DNA of 64,000 bases from Tubulanus polymorphus (lineage: Eukaryota; Nemertea; Palaeonemertea; Tubulaniformes; Tubulanidae), in the NCBI RefSeq assembly GCF_964204645.1, contig NC_134029.1:7024001-7088000 (forward strand), written 5' to 3'. The translations under genes were made by a program, and so were the position numbers. The notes beneath the pieces are model-generated. The model was not told the DNA's origin and did not search any database. It was given only the letters and a program-made list of their open reading frames with translations. Below, piece after piece: positions 48,731-61,300 of the stretch (positions are counted from its first letter, which is position 1; every line of letters starts with the position of its first letter).

Positions 48731-50329
48731 AACCGTCCGCCACAACTCATTCAGCACATCATAAGTTATTCTGTGTATATAGTCGGGGTTTGAAATCAGC
48801 GAATCATTTTTGGGGTGTTGTCAATTGTGCATTTTCTGTAAAGAAAGACCCGAGTCTATCGCATTGTGGGAATAACGTTTGGCTAGATCCCGAAATCTTA
48901 TTCAGTTAGCTGGGGTCTTATCTAAGTAAAATTTGGAAACTGGTAAACTTATAGTATACGGGCTTTCTAGATCAAACAAAAGCTTTAATACACGGTATTC
49001 TCATTTGATGCATTGAAATTTTAATATATACGGAATATATAAAAGCTTTGAATTAAGTATTGCGTTGTATATATATATTTAGAATACTTCTGCTGGGGTA
49101 AACCACAGGCAAATTATTGTAATCTAATCGATTTTGTTAAAATATACTAGACCGATTTTTTCAACGAGTCCATCCTTAGAAAATTAGTTCACCATCATGT
49201 ATACATGTGTCCAGCGGAGTGTATACAATATGACAAAATTTTTGATCATGTTAATTTGAAAGTAGGATGTATTTATTTAGAAATCCAAAAGCGAATTATC
49301 ATAACGACTCCATCCTTTGTAAATCCGTCACGTTTTTATATGCTGTCCTATTATCTATAATGTATGTGTAAATCAATCGGTTTTGATTATGAATAAATTC
49401 ATATACTTTTTTGAAACGGGTGTCTCTATCGGTGACTGGGAAACTGTGGAAAAATCCCACCAGATGGCGATCGATTGAACGCGACGAAATGGCGTTCATT
49501 CATATCTGTTTGTTCTTCTTCGTCCTTCAATCATATTCACGCCTAGAAATAAGGACCAATCTAATAAGTTTTTACAAGTTTAACTCACTATATACAGTCA
49601 GAATTTAAAAGATTAAAAACGAATTCAAGGCTAAAATTTAAAGATATACACGACGCGTATCATGATCCCTAGTGAGAGTTGGAATCGTTGTGTATTTTTA
49701 TTTTAATTCTTATCTTGATTAATAAAATTCGTTTTTCATCTTATGAATTTTGTATATAAAGGGTTTGAAACTTATTATCTGTTCGCGCTGCGTTAGATTG
49801 TGGCTATTCTACCAGTGACCAACGTACAACGCCGTCTTAGCAGGATACATGTCACGAGAACTATCATCCATCGCGACGACCACGATTAGGTTCGAATCCC
49901 TAATATTTACTGTCCAGACGCATGATCAACCCGTAACGTTTGACCGTTTCAGTGAGTTTCGCTGTTCACGTGCGAACGGATGTATCCAGACATTTGGTCC
50001 ATGAAAAATTCGATAACTCCGTGTTTGAGTGCGGTAAACACAGCTCCTCATCAGTATCCAGCGTCGTGGTCGCACCATTTTGTTCTCCGTGCCCTGCAAT
50101 GAGTAATTGATAATTACCAGTTATGACAAATCATACCGCCCATCTGTGTGCGATTAAAACTGAAAGGGACACTGATCATTTGACAGTCGTGGACAAATCC
50201 CCGAATCCCAGTGCTAATCTCTAAATAACGATTAATGATTAAAACCAATTGTCCCATTTACCAGATTAAATTCAGAGCCTGGGGAGATTACGATGCTTAC
50301 GCAAGGGTGCACGGCGGAAACCGCTATTT
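48731..50329. other. Intergenic DNA after Ly6
   Basis: AT-rich with no gene supported. AATAAA at 49721 is a distant candidate for Ly6 polyadenylation. An isolated GGTTCGAATCC at about 49890 is not part of a foldable tRNA. Confidence 0.45.
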
Positions 50330-50440
50330 TACGTTTAGAGAGCAGACGTAATCGTGCGCTTCACACTTCGGCCGGTGTCGTCGTGCGCCGCGCACGCGCA
50401 CGTGTTTGCATCTTTTGATGCCGGGCAGCCGACAACAATG
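50330..50440. promoter_or_regulatory. Small CpG-rich island
   Basis: GC- and CpG-dense stretch (GTCGTCGTGCGCCGCGCACG, followed by CGCACGTG, an E-box core) in otherwise AT-rich DNA. No adjacent coding exon was found. It could be a distal promoter or enhancer; inference only. Confidence 0.3.
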
Positions 50441-50489
50441 GCCGATCGAGTGTAATTATTCTTTCTCGCCGTCCTCAAATCGCTTACTT

Positions 50490-50520
50490 TCTAATCATAA
50501 TTTCTGTAATTATGATTAGA
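50490..50520. promoter_or_regulatory. 13-bp homeodomain-site palindrome
   Basis: TCTAATCATAATT (50490-50502) and AATTATGATTAGA (50508-50520) are exact reverse complements around a 5-base spacer. Each arm contains TAATC and ATAATT cores of the kind bound by paired-type and bicoid-type homeodomains. It could equally be a chance hairpin. Confidence 0.4.
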
Positions 50521-50919
50521 CGAGTTTCAAGGGAAATCAAAGGTAATAAATCGGGAACGTTCGGCTGACGACGCTGGAGGCGGTGCGCGTTGTTTTCCTC
50601 GCCAGATTGGATGGTCGTTTAACGTCCGATAGAGCAAATGAAACGTGATACGACAACGGTATAGACCATTGAAACGGTACCGACACGCGTTTGTTCCACC
50701 AGACCGGTTTCTGGTGATCGACGCGAAATGACACGTACTCCCACAGGTCAAACCAATTACGAAATCTACCGATATTAAGAAATTAACGCAACCGATGTCG
50801 TTTGCGTAATTTCCTTGGTTACTAAAATGTTCCCGATCGGGAGGGTCAACTTTCTTGATTCCTATCTCAATAACTCTACGAGTATGGCAACGGGACTTTG
50901 TCTGATAGCCTGATGAATT

Positions 50920-50955
50920 CGAACATAGAAGTGCTCACTACACTTCTATGATTCG
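50920..50955. repeat. 14-bp hairpin
   Basis: CGAACATAGAAGTG and CACTTCTATGATTCG pair across a 7-base loop, just left of the first copy of the dispersed repeat. Confidence 0.6.
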
Positions 50956-50964
50956 AGTTACTTC

Positions 50965-51320
50965 TTTGACGCGTAAAACCGTAACAATAATGTTTATATA
51001 CCTTGATAACTAGTATCCATTATTTAAGGGGTTCCGTGTAAGTCGATGTGCACTACGTCATCAAAATAACAATTACAATTGTGAATGTTGGCGTTTATTT
51101 TGTAACTAAATATTTCATAACTCAATTTTATATATGATGAATTTTAGTAATTATTTTTTGAGAGGATGTGCACTACGTCATCAACATATCAGAGCTAGAC
51201 TGGTTGCCGTTCAATCCAATTATTAATATATTCATATCCAATATAACTTTATCGGCCCTTAGTATTGTCGACAATAATTTCAATATACGTCTTATTTTTC
51301 AAAGCGTCAATAAACTTACA
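50965..51320 (+). repeat. Dispersed repeat, copy A
   Basis: Shares ordered blocks with 55164-55545: TTTGACG..GTAAAA, CAATAATGTTTAT, TATTTAAGGGG, AGTCGATGTGCACTACGT, ATAACAATTACAAT, TTTTTGAGAGGAT, GGCTAGA..TGGTTGCCG, TTATTTTTCAA. Inside, TGCACTACGTCATCA occurs twice, 120 bases apart (51049, 51169). No terminal inverted repeats or coding frame were found. Confidence 0.75.
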
Positions 51321-51776
51321 AGTTATTTTTCTTGTTAACCCTCATTCATTTTCAACAAACGAAAGAAACATCTTTGTAGCTGGTGAACAAGCCATTCTCC
51401 AACCAAATCCTTTCAAGATCAACGGGGTTATATATTTTCGGACCTTTGTATATACGTCATTTGTATTTATTGCGGATGTGTTGGTGATATACGGAAAGTT
51501 CGCTTAGGAATTGAAGTTACGTGGTCAGTTCGCCGGAAGATATCAGGGCTGCCAAACTGGTACATTAATCTTCGACATGATGCAAGTTACAATTATCGAA
51601 GGAAGACATGGCTACAGGGAAATGTCGGATTCAGTAATCAATTTATATATATTAATGTATCTCGCCGCCGTGCTCAGATTGACCGTCATTCTGCGAGGTT
51701 ATATTGACATCTCTCCGGCTTTGATCAATTCCAATTCCAAAAGGTAGATTAAAACGGGCGATGTACATCAACATCC

Positions 51777-51923
51777 GAGAGAGGGAGAGGGAGAGGGAGA
51801 GGGAGAGGGAGAGGGAGAGGGAGAGGGAGAGGGAGAGGGAGAGGGAGAGGGAGAGGGAGAGGGAGAGGGAGAGGGAGAGGGAGAGGGAGAGGGAGAGGGA
51901 GAGGGAGAGGGAGAGGGAGAGGG
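51777..51923. repeat. (GAGAGG)n microsatellite, about 24 copies
   Basis: Almost pure hexanucleotide run on the + strand, purine-only (polypyrimidine on the other). It creates spurious frames encoding Arg-Glu and Ser/Leu-Pro dipeptides. Confidence 0.98.
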
Positions 51924-52389
51924 TTCACTACATAATATTGCACACACATACTCACAATGCATAGACATACAAATATGTAATGTGATTTGAATATGGCAAC
52001 AAGGCAGCTATCTAGTATTTTGAAGCTGCAGAAAGGAGGCGCAAGAATCGTGATTGCCGTAATTTCGTTGTATAGGCGCAATCGTCTTCGTTTTCTGGAA
52101 TTTTTGTTGACTTGCGTTAATTGCAAGGACGGGGGACCTAATGATTGCTATTGTGTTTGGATGGGTCAGTGTTATCAATCTTCAAGCTACACTCGCTCTT
52201 TCCTTTCAATGCAGGTAATTCATTTAATGCGTCACTCAATCGAGAAACTAATTGTCGTAATTCGGTTAACATTAGATGTAATTCTCTCGGCAAACATTTG
52301 TCGATGACTCGGTTGGATTGGCAGGCGAGCGCAGACGCTCATTTTGATATCATTTTAATCTTGTTAATTGCACTACGGAGCCGCGCTGA

Positions 52390-52935
52390 GCAGTGTTTCC
52401 CCGCTCAATCTCCAGATTAGAAAAAATGGCCCCGAGTTCTCTTCGCTCGCTTTCGTGCCGCGCTAATCAAATTTGCCGAACAATGTTTGTCGTTTTGCAA
52501 TCCATCAATACAGCGCGCGCAATCCGTGTAAGGAGACACAGCAAAGGACCGCTTCCTTATTCGACAGTAAATGCGTCATGGAATAAGAATCTTTTATTGT
52601 ATTCGTCGATGGATTTTTCACCCTCGAAGGCAGCGCGACGTTTCTATTCTTTATCCACTTCATCACAGAACTATTTTGCGGTTGCGGCTTTTAAAGATGG
52701 ACGTTTTCAAAACAGGCGAGAGGCTTTCTTGCGTATCATCATTCGTTCCTCGAGACGTTCTCTGCAAAACGCCGGTGATAATCAAAGGGGGTTTATTTGT
52801 AACAATGCCAAGATGGTTTTATTTATCTTCGACAGACGCGGACACTTCGAACAAGACGTTGAAGTGCCCATCGAAACGCCGCGATAATAAATTAATTGGT
52901 TCGAGTGCGAACTTAGCTGCCGGCTCTGATTAATT
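52390..52935. other. Locally GC-richer segment with overlapping open frames
   Basis: Two + strand frames of 164 and 120 codons overlap here, with no recognisable domain or splice framing. Base composition is higher in GC than its neighbours and the right end holds ATTAATTAAAG. It could be a conserved non-coding element or an unrecognised exon; not annotated as a gene. Confidence 0.3.
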
Positions 52936-54400
52936 AAAGCGACACAGTCAAGCAGACCAGGAGAAAGTGAAGACACAACAACATATTCCCTATTACTGAC
53001 ACCTTCCGATCCTTTCTGCTGCTCTATTGTCATTATTATATTTTCCTCGGGGCAAATGACTTTCGCGTCTCAATCTTTAATCAACGAATTATAAATATCT
53101 CGGTTAGGACTGCGTTTAATCCGTGATGTTTGCAGTTGGGGTAATCGAGTCAATATCTATACCCTTCTGAGAGTCCTGGTCCATCTGGATTTCGTCCGCT
53201 CCCCCTAATGTACGTCCCCTGTCCTCAACTCTCAGCAGCCTACTTAAAATTTAGGCTAAAAACTGTTAACATATTTCTCTATAATCTTCCTGGTCACTTT
53301 TGTAAGATCCTAGATCTGGCTTCCGTGATGTTTATAAAACGTCACTCCCACAGAGTAAAAATAAGATCCCGTTCTAAAATTCAACTATAGGCAGGTTTAA
53401 ACTATGGAATTGGCTACGGAATCACACATGGAAAGCCCTTGTATCCTGGTGTAATTTATGTGTGAACTTCCTCGCAGCAATCTTCCATTGGTTATCGAGA
53501 CATGTACATAATTTATTTAGAAACGCGAGTTACCATGGATACGACACTAATTGACAAACATATCCGAGCGAAGAATGTTGACGCTTCACAGTTTCACATG
53601 ATACAATCCTGTAAAAGTATCACTCTGGTTCAAGCAATTTTTTTTCAAAATCAAGAACAAAATGTCCATTTTAAAACTTCAGGGTGATTCTAGCAGTATA
53701 TTTTGAAAGAAGAGAATTATTCACGATGTTTTAGGATGATGTCTAGGATGTTTGCTTATAACACGTATGCATTTCATGTAGACATGTACCCAACCACAAC
53801 ATGGTAGAAGGTTTGCTTTGAACGCAATGATCTAAAATGCCCATTTCACCAACTCAAATCATGTGCCAAAATGAAGACTGGCACATTGAAGTACCACATT
53901 GACTCTCAGCGGGAAATAGTGTAATCTCTAAGTTTTTATGATTAAGGATAAAATCCTTAGGTATTGAGTTTAACCTTGGTTTGTTTCAATCAGCGACTAT
54001 TTTCATATAGTCCAAGTGCAAGTTGGTAAATGATCTATTTGTCACCCCTTGTATGACCGGTTTTGCGTCCTTAAGCATCAGTAATTTTTTGAAATCCAAT
54101 AGTATGAAGTTTACATCCAGTGGCTTCATTATAGGACAGATTAATGGAATTACATAACTCCGTATTTCTATTAGAACAGATTAGATCAGAGTTACATTTT
54201 TCAGGACACCCTGTATACGTTTAGATCTGTAAAGTCCACAGCCGCAAAGTCATTGATAATATACAAACTCGTTTATATATAATCTCCAAAAAACCCAGGC
54301 CAAAATAAGAGAAACCCCGATTCCTAAGCGCAAGACTTCTGTAGAAATTACGAAAAATCTCATTCAGACAAATAAGTATCTAGAATATAGTATCCGACAC

Positions 54401-54613
54401 CTAATAAAGTGGTGATATATTTCCGCAATTTTTGAAAATGCGCGGAACAACTCGTTTCAGTGGAATATTAAAGCAGTTTGTGATGATGACAACGTTAAAA
54501 CGACCGTATAACGCATAAAGCCTTCCAGCTCGCCAACCGTACCGTCGCAAAAAGGCCGCCAAGATTTCCCAGGCGGCAACGCTGATTCGATTACATACCA
54601 ATTTGCTACAATA
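54401..54613 (-). other. Isolated coding-like island
   Basis: The minus-strand frame contains ISVAAWEILAAFLRRYGW, RLYALYG, preceded by an acceptor-like ATTGTAG. The aromatic/Arg pattern loosely recalls ligand-binding domains of receptor guanylyl cyclases (ANF-receptor fold), but no companion exons were found nearby. It could be a relic exon or chance. Confidence 0.25.
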
Positions 54614-55163
54614 TGAAAATGATTAGTATCCAGTCAGAGGGAACATCGCGCATCTTTCACCCCATCAAAGATGGATCCATCTAACTTGATTATTTCCAGT
54701 ATATAATTGATTTTTGAGAGATGTTGGGTACGCCGCTTCTATCCGTTGATTACTTTGTGAGCAGTCGACCGTGTAAAATATCTAAATGAAACTTGAATTG
54801 CAGCCACCTCCACCCCCTAAACCCATGAATTGATTGCTTCTAGTATATTCCCTTTTAAAATCTTTGGTTTTATCTAGCATGACTGCGGCGATTCAGAATT
54901 TTGTCTACAGGGCAAGAAAACTTGTTTAAGGTATATTCATTGTCATTCAAGAAATGTCTTCAGCTTGAAGAATTCAAAGTATATACAATGTAATATCTAA
55001 TGCACGAGCAACCAGAATCTTTTGACTTTTTTTCTAAATCGTTGAAGTGAAAATAATCTGCTTTTGACGCACCGTTAACACCATAGCTGTATTCGAAAAT
55101 AAAGAAGAGGTACGCTAGAGTTAAAATCCGGCGATAATCATGTAATGCAAATAAGCAAATCTT

Positions 55164-55545
55164 TTTGACGCCGTAAAAAACGTTACAATAATGTTTATAA
55201 TGATACCTATTTAAGGGGTGAGTCGATGTGCACTACGTTATCAAAATTGGCGTTTCTAAATAACAATTACAATATTTTTAGTTGAGGCGTTTTTTGTAAT
55301 CAAATACATCTCATGACTCTTGATTTCTTTTTGATAGATTCTAATAGTTATTTTTGAGAGGATATGCACTACGTCATCAATATATCGGGGCTAGAATGGT
55401 TGCCGGTCAATTCAATTCAATTATCGATATACTCAAATCCAAAATGTATTTATTGATCCAATATATTTCGTATATTATTTTATAGTCGACAATTTCACGC
55501 AATATATATGTTATTTTTCAAGGCGTTAACTAACTATCTAGTCAG
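55164..55545 (+). repeat. Dispersed repeat, copy B
   Basis: Second, diverged copy of 50965-51320 in the same orientation, 4.2 kb away. It retains TATTTAAGGGG and both copies of the internal motif (55229 with one change, 55365 exact), now 136 bases apart. Confidence 0.75.
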
Positions 55546-58318
55546 TTCTTTTGTATTGTTAACATTTGTTTTTTTAACGATTTATCTGACATCAAAAACT
55601 AACTATTGGATATTTTTTGTTTTCTCAATAGCGTCGAATGAATGCATAAGTGACGGCACGAATGAACGAACTTCAAGAACTGAAGGATTGGGTTTCCTAA
55701 AGACAGATTGTTTTATCTTTTTTTGAGATCGCATTAACGCATGTTGAGCGCATTACCGCAAAATCTAACAAACTAAAGCGGTAAAATTTGCGTTATATAA
55801 CTGTCAAACTGGCAAACGATTCCGAAATTCTATTGATACCATCTGTTGTGTCGTGACGTCGGATGTTCTTCGGCACAATAGGATGCGCCTCTCATCTCTA
55901 ATGATAACAATATTGTCAACCCCCGGTCACACTGTGACCAGCAATAGCAAGATTAAACACTAGACGTTCACTAGTTAATGAAGCTAATTTTCGCTCGTCG
56001 TTGAAAAGCTAAAATAAGCCACGTTTCGATCGAATGTATTCCGGTTTAGAAAAAGGAATTCTGGATTGCAAACTATATCTACCGGCCGTTTACAGATTAT
56101 GCTATTTTGGAATAGGTACTGCGTATTCCATGGTCGAAACGAACAGGCCTAAAGATTCCTGGAATCGGTAAAAAACATTCGAAACCTACCTAAATCTAAT
56201 CGAACCTTGGCGAAATATGTGCTATTAAAATTTGCTGATAAACGTAGGTCTATGAATAATTATGGGACATCACTAAAACATAAGCAGTGATTGTTTCTTA
56301 TTTTCCGTATTTACCATTTTTCTCCATAAGTTTTGACACTCAAATTACAGATATCAGAGGAATAATTAGGATTTATTCGCTGTATACATCTTTGAAAACA
56401 GGTGATAAAACATAGCAGGTGTCCAGCCTCCAGGATACGGATAACCTGCCATTACATGATGCGCCATTAGTGACCCATCTGTGGTCAACACGCTCGTTAA
56501 TATACTGGCCATTGGTCATTAATCAACTCGACACTACTGAATGAAAATGAAGGTATGGAAATGTAATGGATCCGAAATGACCCGTGGTCAGCATGAATTA
56601 GCGATACCGCTTGGGAAAAGTGACCGAAACCCAACAGCATGTGTGTGGTTTGAATGATTGCCAGAGAGAAAGAGAGAGAGAGAAAGATATGAATTTCGCT
56701 CATTGATCGAACTCGAAAAATTGTTGATCACGAATCGAAATTTACACATTGTCCGCAGTGCGTGACTAACTATAAAACTGCCATATGTTCTATTTTTAGC
56801 TGCAGCGAAAACTACTAGCCTCCTCCAAAATTCATAACGATTTTGATTCACGGTAATTATAATTTATTTCTACAAGTTACTTTTGTTGAAAAAGCGACAT
56901 ACGCGAGCGTGTTTGGAATCGTGGTCCGATCCCGTAGCCGAATGTGTGGCAACTGTCCCCTGAAAAAAACTCTAGACTCGCGGGACAAACACGAAACCCA
57001 TCGACAGTTTTCTTGTCTTTTACCTTTGTTTCGTGTCTTTGAAATCTATCAAAATTTACCTGAGATTGAATCCCAATTCGTTTAACTAAATCGGTTGATT
57101 GTGGAAAGTATAGAATCTTTTCGAAAAAAAAATCTTGAGAAATAGTTTTGTGTTACAGACAGCTCAAATGAATTTAACAGAGAATAAGATCGTTAAAACA
57201 TTATGCAAAATATTGATGAATGTTTTGGCAAACAAAAAATAATCTTTCACAATAAGCAAGTACAAGCATTATCGAGAACTTCAGAAGGGAGAGGTGAATT
57301 CTAAATCGCAATAAGGAAGGTTAATCGAAAGAATCGCAATTTTTTATAAAACCTTTGATAGAATAGAAACACGAATACATACAGAATTGCGATTCGGACT
57401 GCCGGTTTTAACATCTGATGCTTGAACGATGCCATAATCTGTAGAGGAATCTGTATGTATATATGGAATCTATAAGTGCGAAGCAAAAAATTAGTATATT
57501 AAAAACTCACCGAGGCAAGTACCACAGACAGAATCGAACGCGGGATAAATCCGAGTTAGGATATAACACGCATATTCCCAGAATGGATATTCTATCGAAA
57601 TGTATTTCTATCACGACCGATTTTCGTTTGAAAAGTAAAAATTGAAAATATTCGAAGATGTTGTTTTTAGCGCTAGCACGTCCGATTGATATAGGAGCAT
57701 TTGAAGGAATGGCAGACTGTGAGGACAGGGTAATATACTAACCAGACTTGATATTATTAGGCATAACTATATCAGAGTCGTGTACAAACGAATTATAGTT
57801 ATTTAGTATTCAGTTCTCTTCTAGCCCTTAGCGCCTAATTCAGTTTGCCCGAGCTTAACTCGGCCTGATTCTATAAAACGACAAACCATTGTTCTCTCGC
57901 TACTGTTTAATTACGCGAAAGACGCCGGAGTCAAGTGGAATTTGATTAAAAACGTTCAAGTTTGCCGAAAACCTGACAAAAGCTTTCGGCAATTTCTCCA
58001 TCGATGAATTAAAATGAACAGTTTGCCGTCCGGATTGGGCGGTAGATACCAGTACACGAGCGGCTGCGCGACACGGAGGGGTGGGGTTTCCAGGCAACCG
58101 ATTCGCGTTTGGCTGCAACGGTGACGAAGATGAACTGAATACCGCCCATAACTGACAGCTATGAATCTTAAGTGTTTTGTAATTGGATGAGCGAGGGACA
58201 CTTCGGGAGGATGTCGATAATATAGAAAATTCCAACACTTCCCCGATTTGGCATAAAACCTGCAAAGTCCAGTCCAGAAGAGCTCGTCTGAATTCGACAC
58301 TTATTCAGAAATATCATT
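55546..58318. other. Upstream region of Phox2
   Basis: No gene is supported. ATTGG and GGGCGG overlap at 58034-58042 (inverted CCAAT box plus GC box) and TTTCCAGGCAACC at about 58087 is close to an RFX X-box. Both lie within 300 bases of the Phox2 ATG and are candidate proximal elements; the 5' UTR start is unknown. Confidence 0.4.
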
Positions 58319-61300
58319 ATGGATTACACGTATCTGAATCACCAGGGTGGCTTCGACCCCACAAACTGCTCAATACCGGGCATGGAGCCCACCAGTCTTC
58401 AGAATTGTAGTATACCTTGCACGTACGGGGACCTGGGCCCGTGCGGTCAAGTCTCGCAGGCTGCGTATCGTTATAACACAGCGGTCAGAAGTTTCGCCAA
58501 TCCTTCGATCACGTCAGCAAGCTGTAGCATGATGCCGAGACCAAGGGATCATCATCAAGCGCCTGTCTTCCCGTCTGGTGGGTAAACCGAATTTTCTGCG
58601 TTAGTTTGTCGGCTGAAATACGATTTAGACAAACGAAAATTGTTTTACTGTTCTTTAACTTGGTTAGCGCGGCGAGCTCGGCTGCCATTACGCGCAGAAA
58701 TTGAATTATTTAATTTGAAGCTGGGAATTTTGCATAATTTTTCCACATTTACTGGAAATTCTATTTATTTAGATATAGGGTTTGATAAAATAAAGGCACA
58801 TGATAATTCGATTATTTGTTTGGCTTGCAGAGGTGTCATATTTAGCGGTCGGATTATGCGATTATCCTAGACATGAACATGCTAACTTATTTAGGGCGAT
58901 AACTTAGTCAACATGAGCCAGGCGTTTACCGGGTTAGGCAGGGTTGGTTAAATTTACTCGATTTCAGTAACGAAATTATCCGTCATTTTTAGCGCTTATT
59001 TCTGGCAAGATTTATGACGCGTTCGACGCGTTTAAAAGCGACGCTTGATTTTGTTAGTCGATCGTTTCGTAACGAATTATTATTCAATTGTTTATTGCTA
59101 AATTAAATTTGCAGCTATTTCGCTGTTAGAATAACTGATTATCCTTATTCAATAAGACTTAATCACTGCATTTATCGTCATGATAGTATTGAAGGCGCTT
59201 TTATTCACTCTTCGCCTTTATTTACGAAACCGTCACACTAAATGTCCATTTAAGGAATTTTTTTCGGATAGACTTTTCGGATAAAATTGAAATCATAGTT
59301 AGTACGTGCGCTTTATTCGGTGATTGTTAAATTTTTGCTTTTTTGCGTTTAAAAGATGTCTATGATTTTAGTAAGAACGCTATTTTCGAAGCCGCTTCTT
59401 AATTCCCGCAAATTTGTTCTACTGAAAATAAGGGGGGATTTTTCGTCACCACATTCCGTCATTTCTTTGCATTTCTTTTGAGAATTTTTAATATAAATTT
59501 TTATTTACGGCAATTCATAAAATATATTGCGAAATGCAAATTCTAGGCCCGACCCCGTCATTCACTTTTCACAACCCGTAAGGATTAACAGAAATCATTT
59601 TAATGACACTGTGGTTCCACGTTTGGTAACTAGCGAAATTTTGATATTTTCTTCCTGGAAGTTCGACATTTTGACACCGTTTACGAATTGTTCATCGATT
59701 GATGACTTTCATTTTGAAATAGGAGATGTCTATCACTTAATTTTACAATGTCCTGTTTTCATAGATTTAAGAATGCAAATACCGAATTTCTATGTATCAA
59801 ACATCCACACATTATGTATGCAATTGTTCACGAAAGTCAGTTAGAAAACTGGTTTTATACATCAGAAAATGTTCAAAACTTCTATCAGAAGGTATTATAA
59901 TTCGCAGACAGCGCAAAAATTACATTTGATTTATTTCCGTGGGTGCGCACAATCCAATATAAAGACACGCAGTAGTTGATTTAATACGCTCAACATAGCG
60001 AAAAATATTCTTTATGAAATAATTGAAAATCATCCTTGAAACGATTTAATACTGATGAATATAACTTTATGTTTATCTATGAAGAATCGATAGATATGGC
60101 GTAATGATGATTTCAATAATAATATGATAGATGCTTGTAAAAAGGTAAATTCAGATAATCTACTGTGATAATCATATCGGCTCAATCACTTGTTTAGATA
60201 TTTTCGTTTTTTTATTTCTATCTATAATATGTTATATATTGTAAAATTGTACATTTTTACCAACCCATCAGATCCTATCAGAGTATTAAGAATTCGATAT
60301 ATCCGCTTTACCGAAAGGTTTTTTAGGGGCATTGTTTTCGCTGTCTCTTGCGGTATTTTCTTTCCTCGCATCGCGGTATTTCGTGTCAGTTATTTAGGTA
60401 GATCACGAGAAGAAAAACACCGCCACTATTAGTGAGAGAGCACGCGTTATTTGTCATCCGAGGAACCACTTAATTCTTCGAGACATTTAATCGTCTTGTG
60501 AGAATCCTGTACAAATTTATTCAAGCGGAGAAATGCCCGGTCGTGTTTTTGTACCGACTCGTGGCTCGCATTGATGAACGCGCTAGTAGCACGTGCGCGA
60601 TCCGGTTAGCCCGTTGGGCGGGACAGCTTTCGTGTGCCACGTCGGCGCAATAAACGCAACCGTCATCTCGTGTCGTCTGGCACTAGTGTGTGAGAAATGA
60701 AAGTTTAATTTAGGTGCAAGCACGCGCGCGCACGCCTCAGAACGTGTTTTGACCCGAAGGCCAGAAATTGTAGATGGTATGCAGACCGTATCGTAGCCAG
60801 ATTGCTGCGACCGATGAATACTGTTTAACAATGCTGAAAACTCGGGCAGATTCCCGCAAATACGGCCATCTGCCGCCGCCTCGCACAAATATGTGCCCGA
60901 CGAAGAGAAATTGATAATCGCTATGAAAAACAAAACCATCAACGAATGGTAAAATGATGAATGTAATTTAATTTGTCCAGATGTATATGCGACCGAGGAG
61001 AACGAATCGAGAATGCATTGCCGATCGCGAGGTCCCCGATCTGTCTGCAAAAAATAGAAATAAATTCCCGCTTAATGGAAATTCTAATTCGGGAGTGCTA
61101 GTTCGAATTTTTGCAATTTCTGGTAATCATCTCATCAGGCTTATCTTTTTTATTTCTACAGTTTTGGGTGAAGCATACTATGGACAACTATCGACTGACT
61201 ATGAGAAGCCATCCAAAATATCTGGTAAGCATTTAATTTTATTCGTGGATCCCACGATCACGACCAAAGTTCTAGGGAGCATTAATACTTTCAAAAATGA

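Noticed and set aside
49880-49905. GGTTCGAATCC, a perfect B-box consensus
   Set aside because: A 72-base fold ending 7 bases after the T-arm fails: the acceptor strands do not pair and no A box is present. At best a decayed tRNA-derived fragment.
51749-52126. Open frames encoding Arg-Glu, Ser-Pro or Leu-Pro repeats
   Set aside because: They are translations of the GAGAGG microsatellite in different frames, not genes.
52393-52887. 164-codon open frame
   Set aside because: No domain, no clear start context, and another + strand frame is also open over the same region; composition explains it.
60583-61050. 155-codon minus-strand frame in Phox2 intron 1
   Set aside because: No similarity; it overlaps a CpG-rich patch that is stop-poor by composition.
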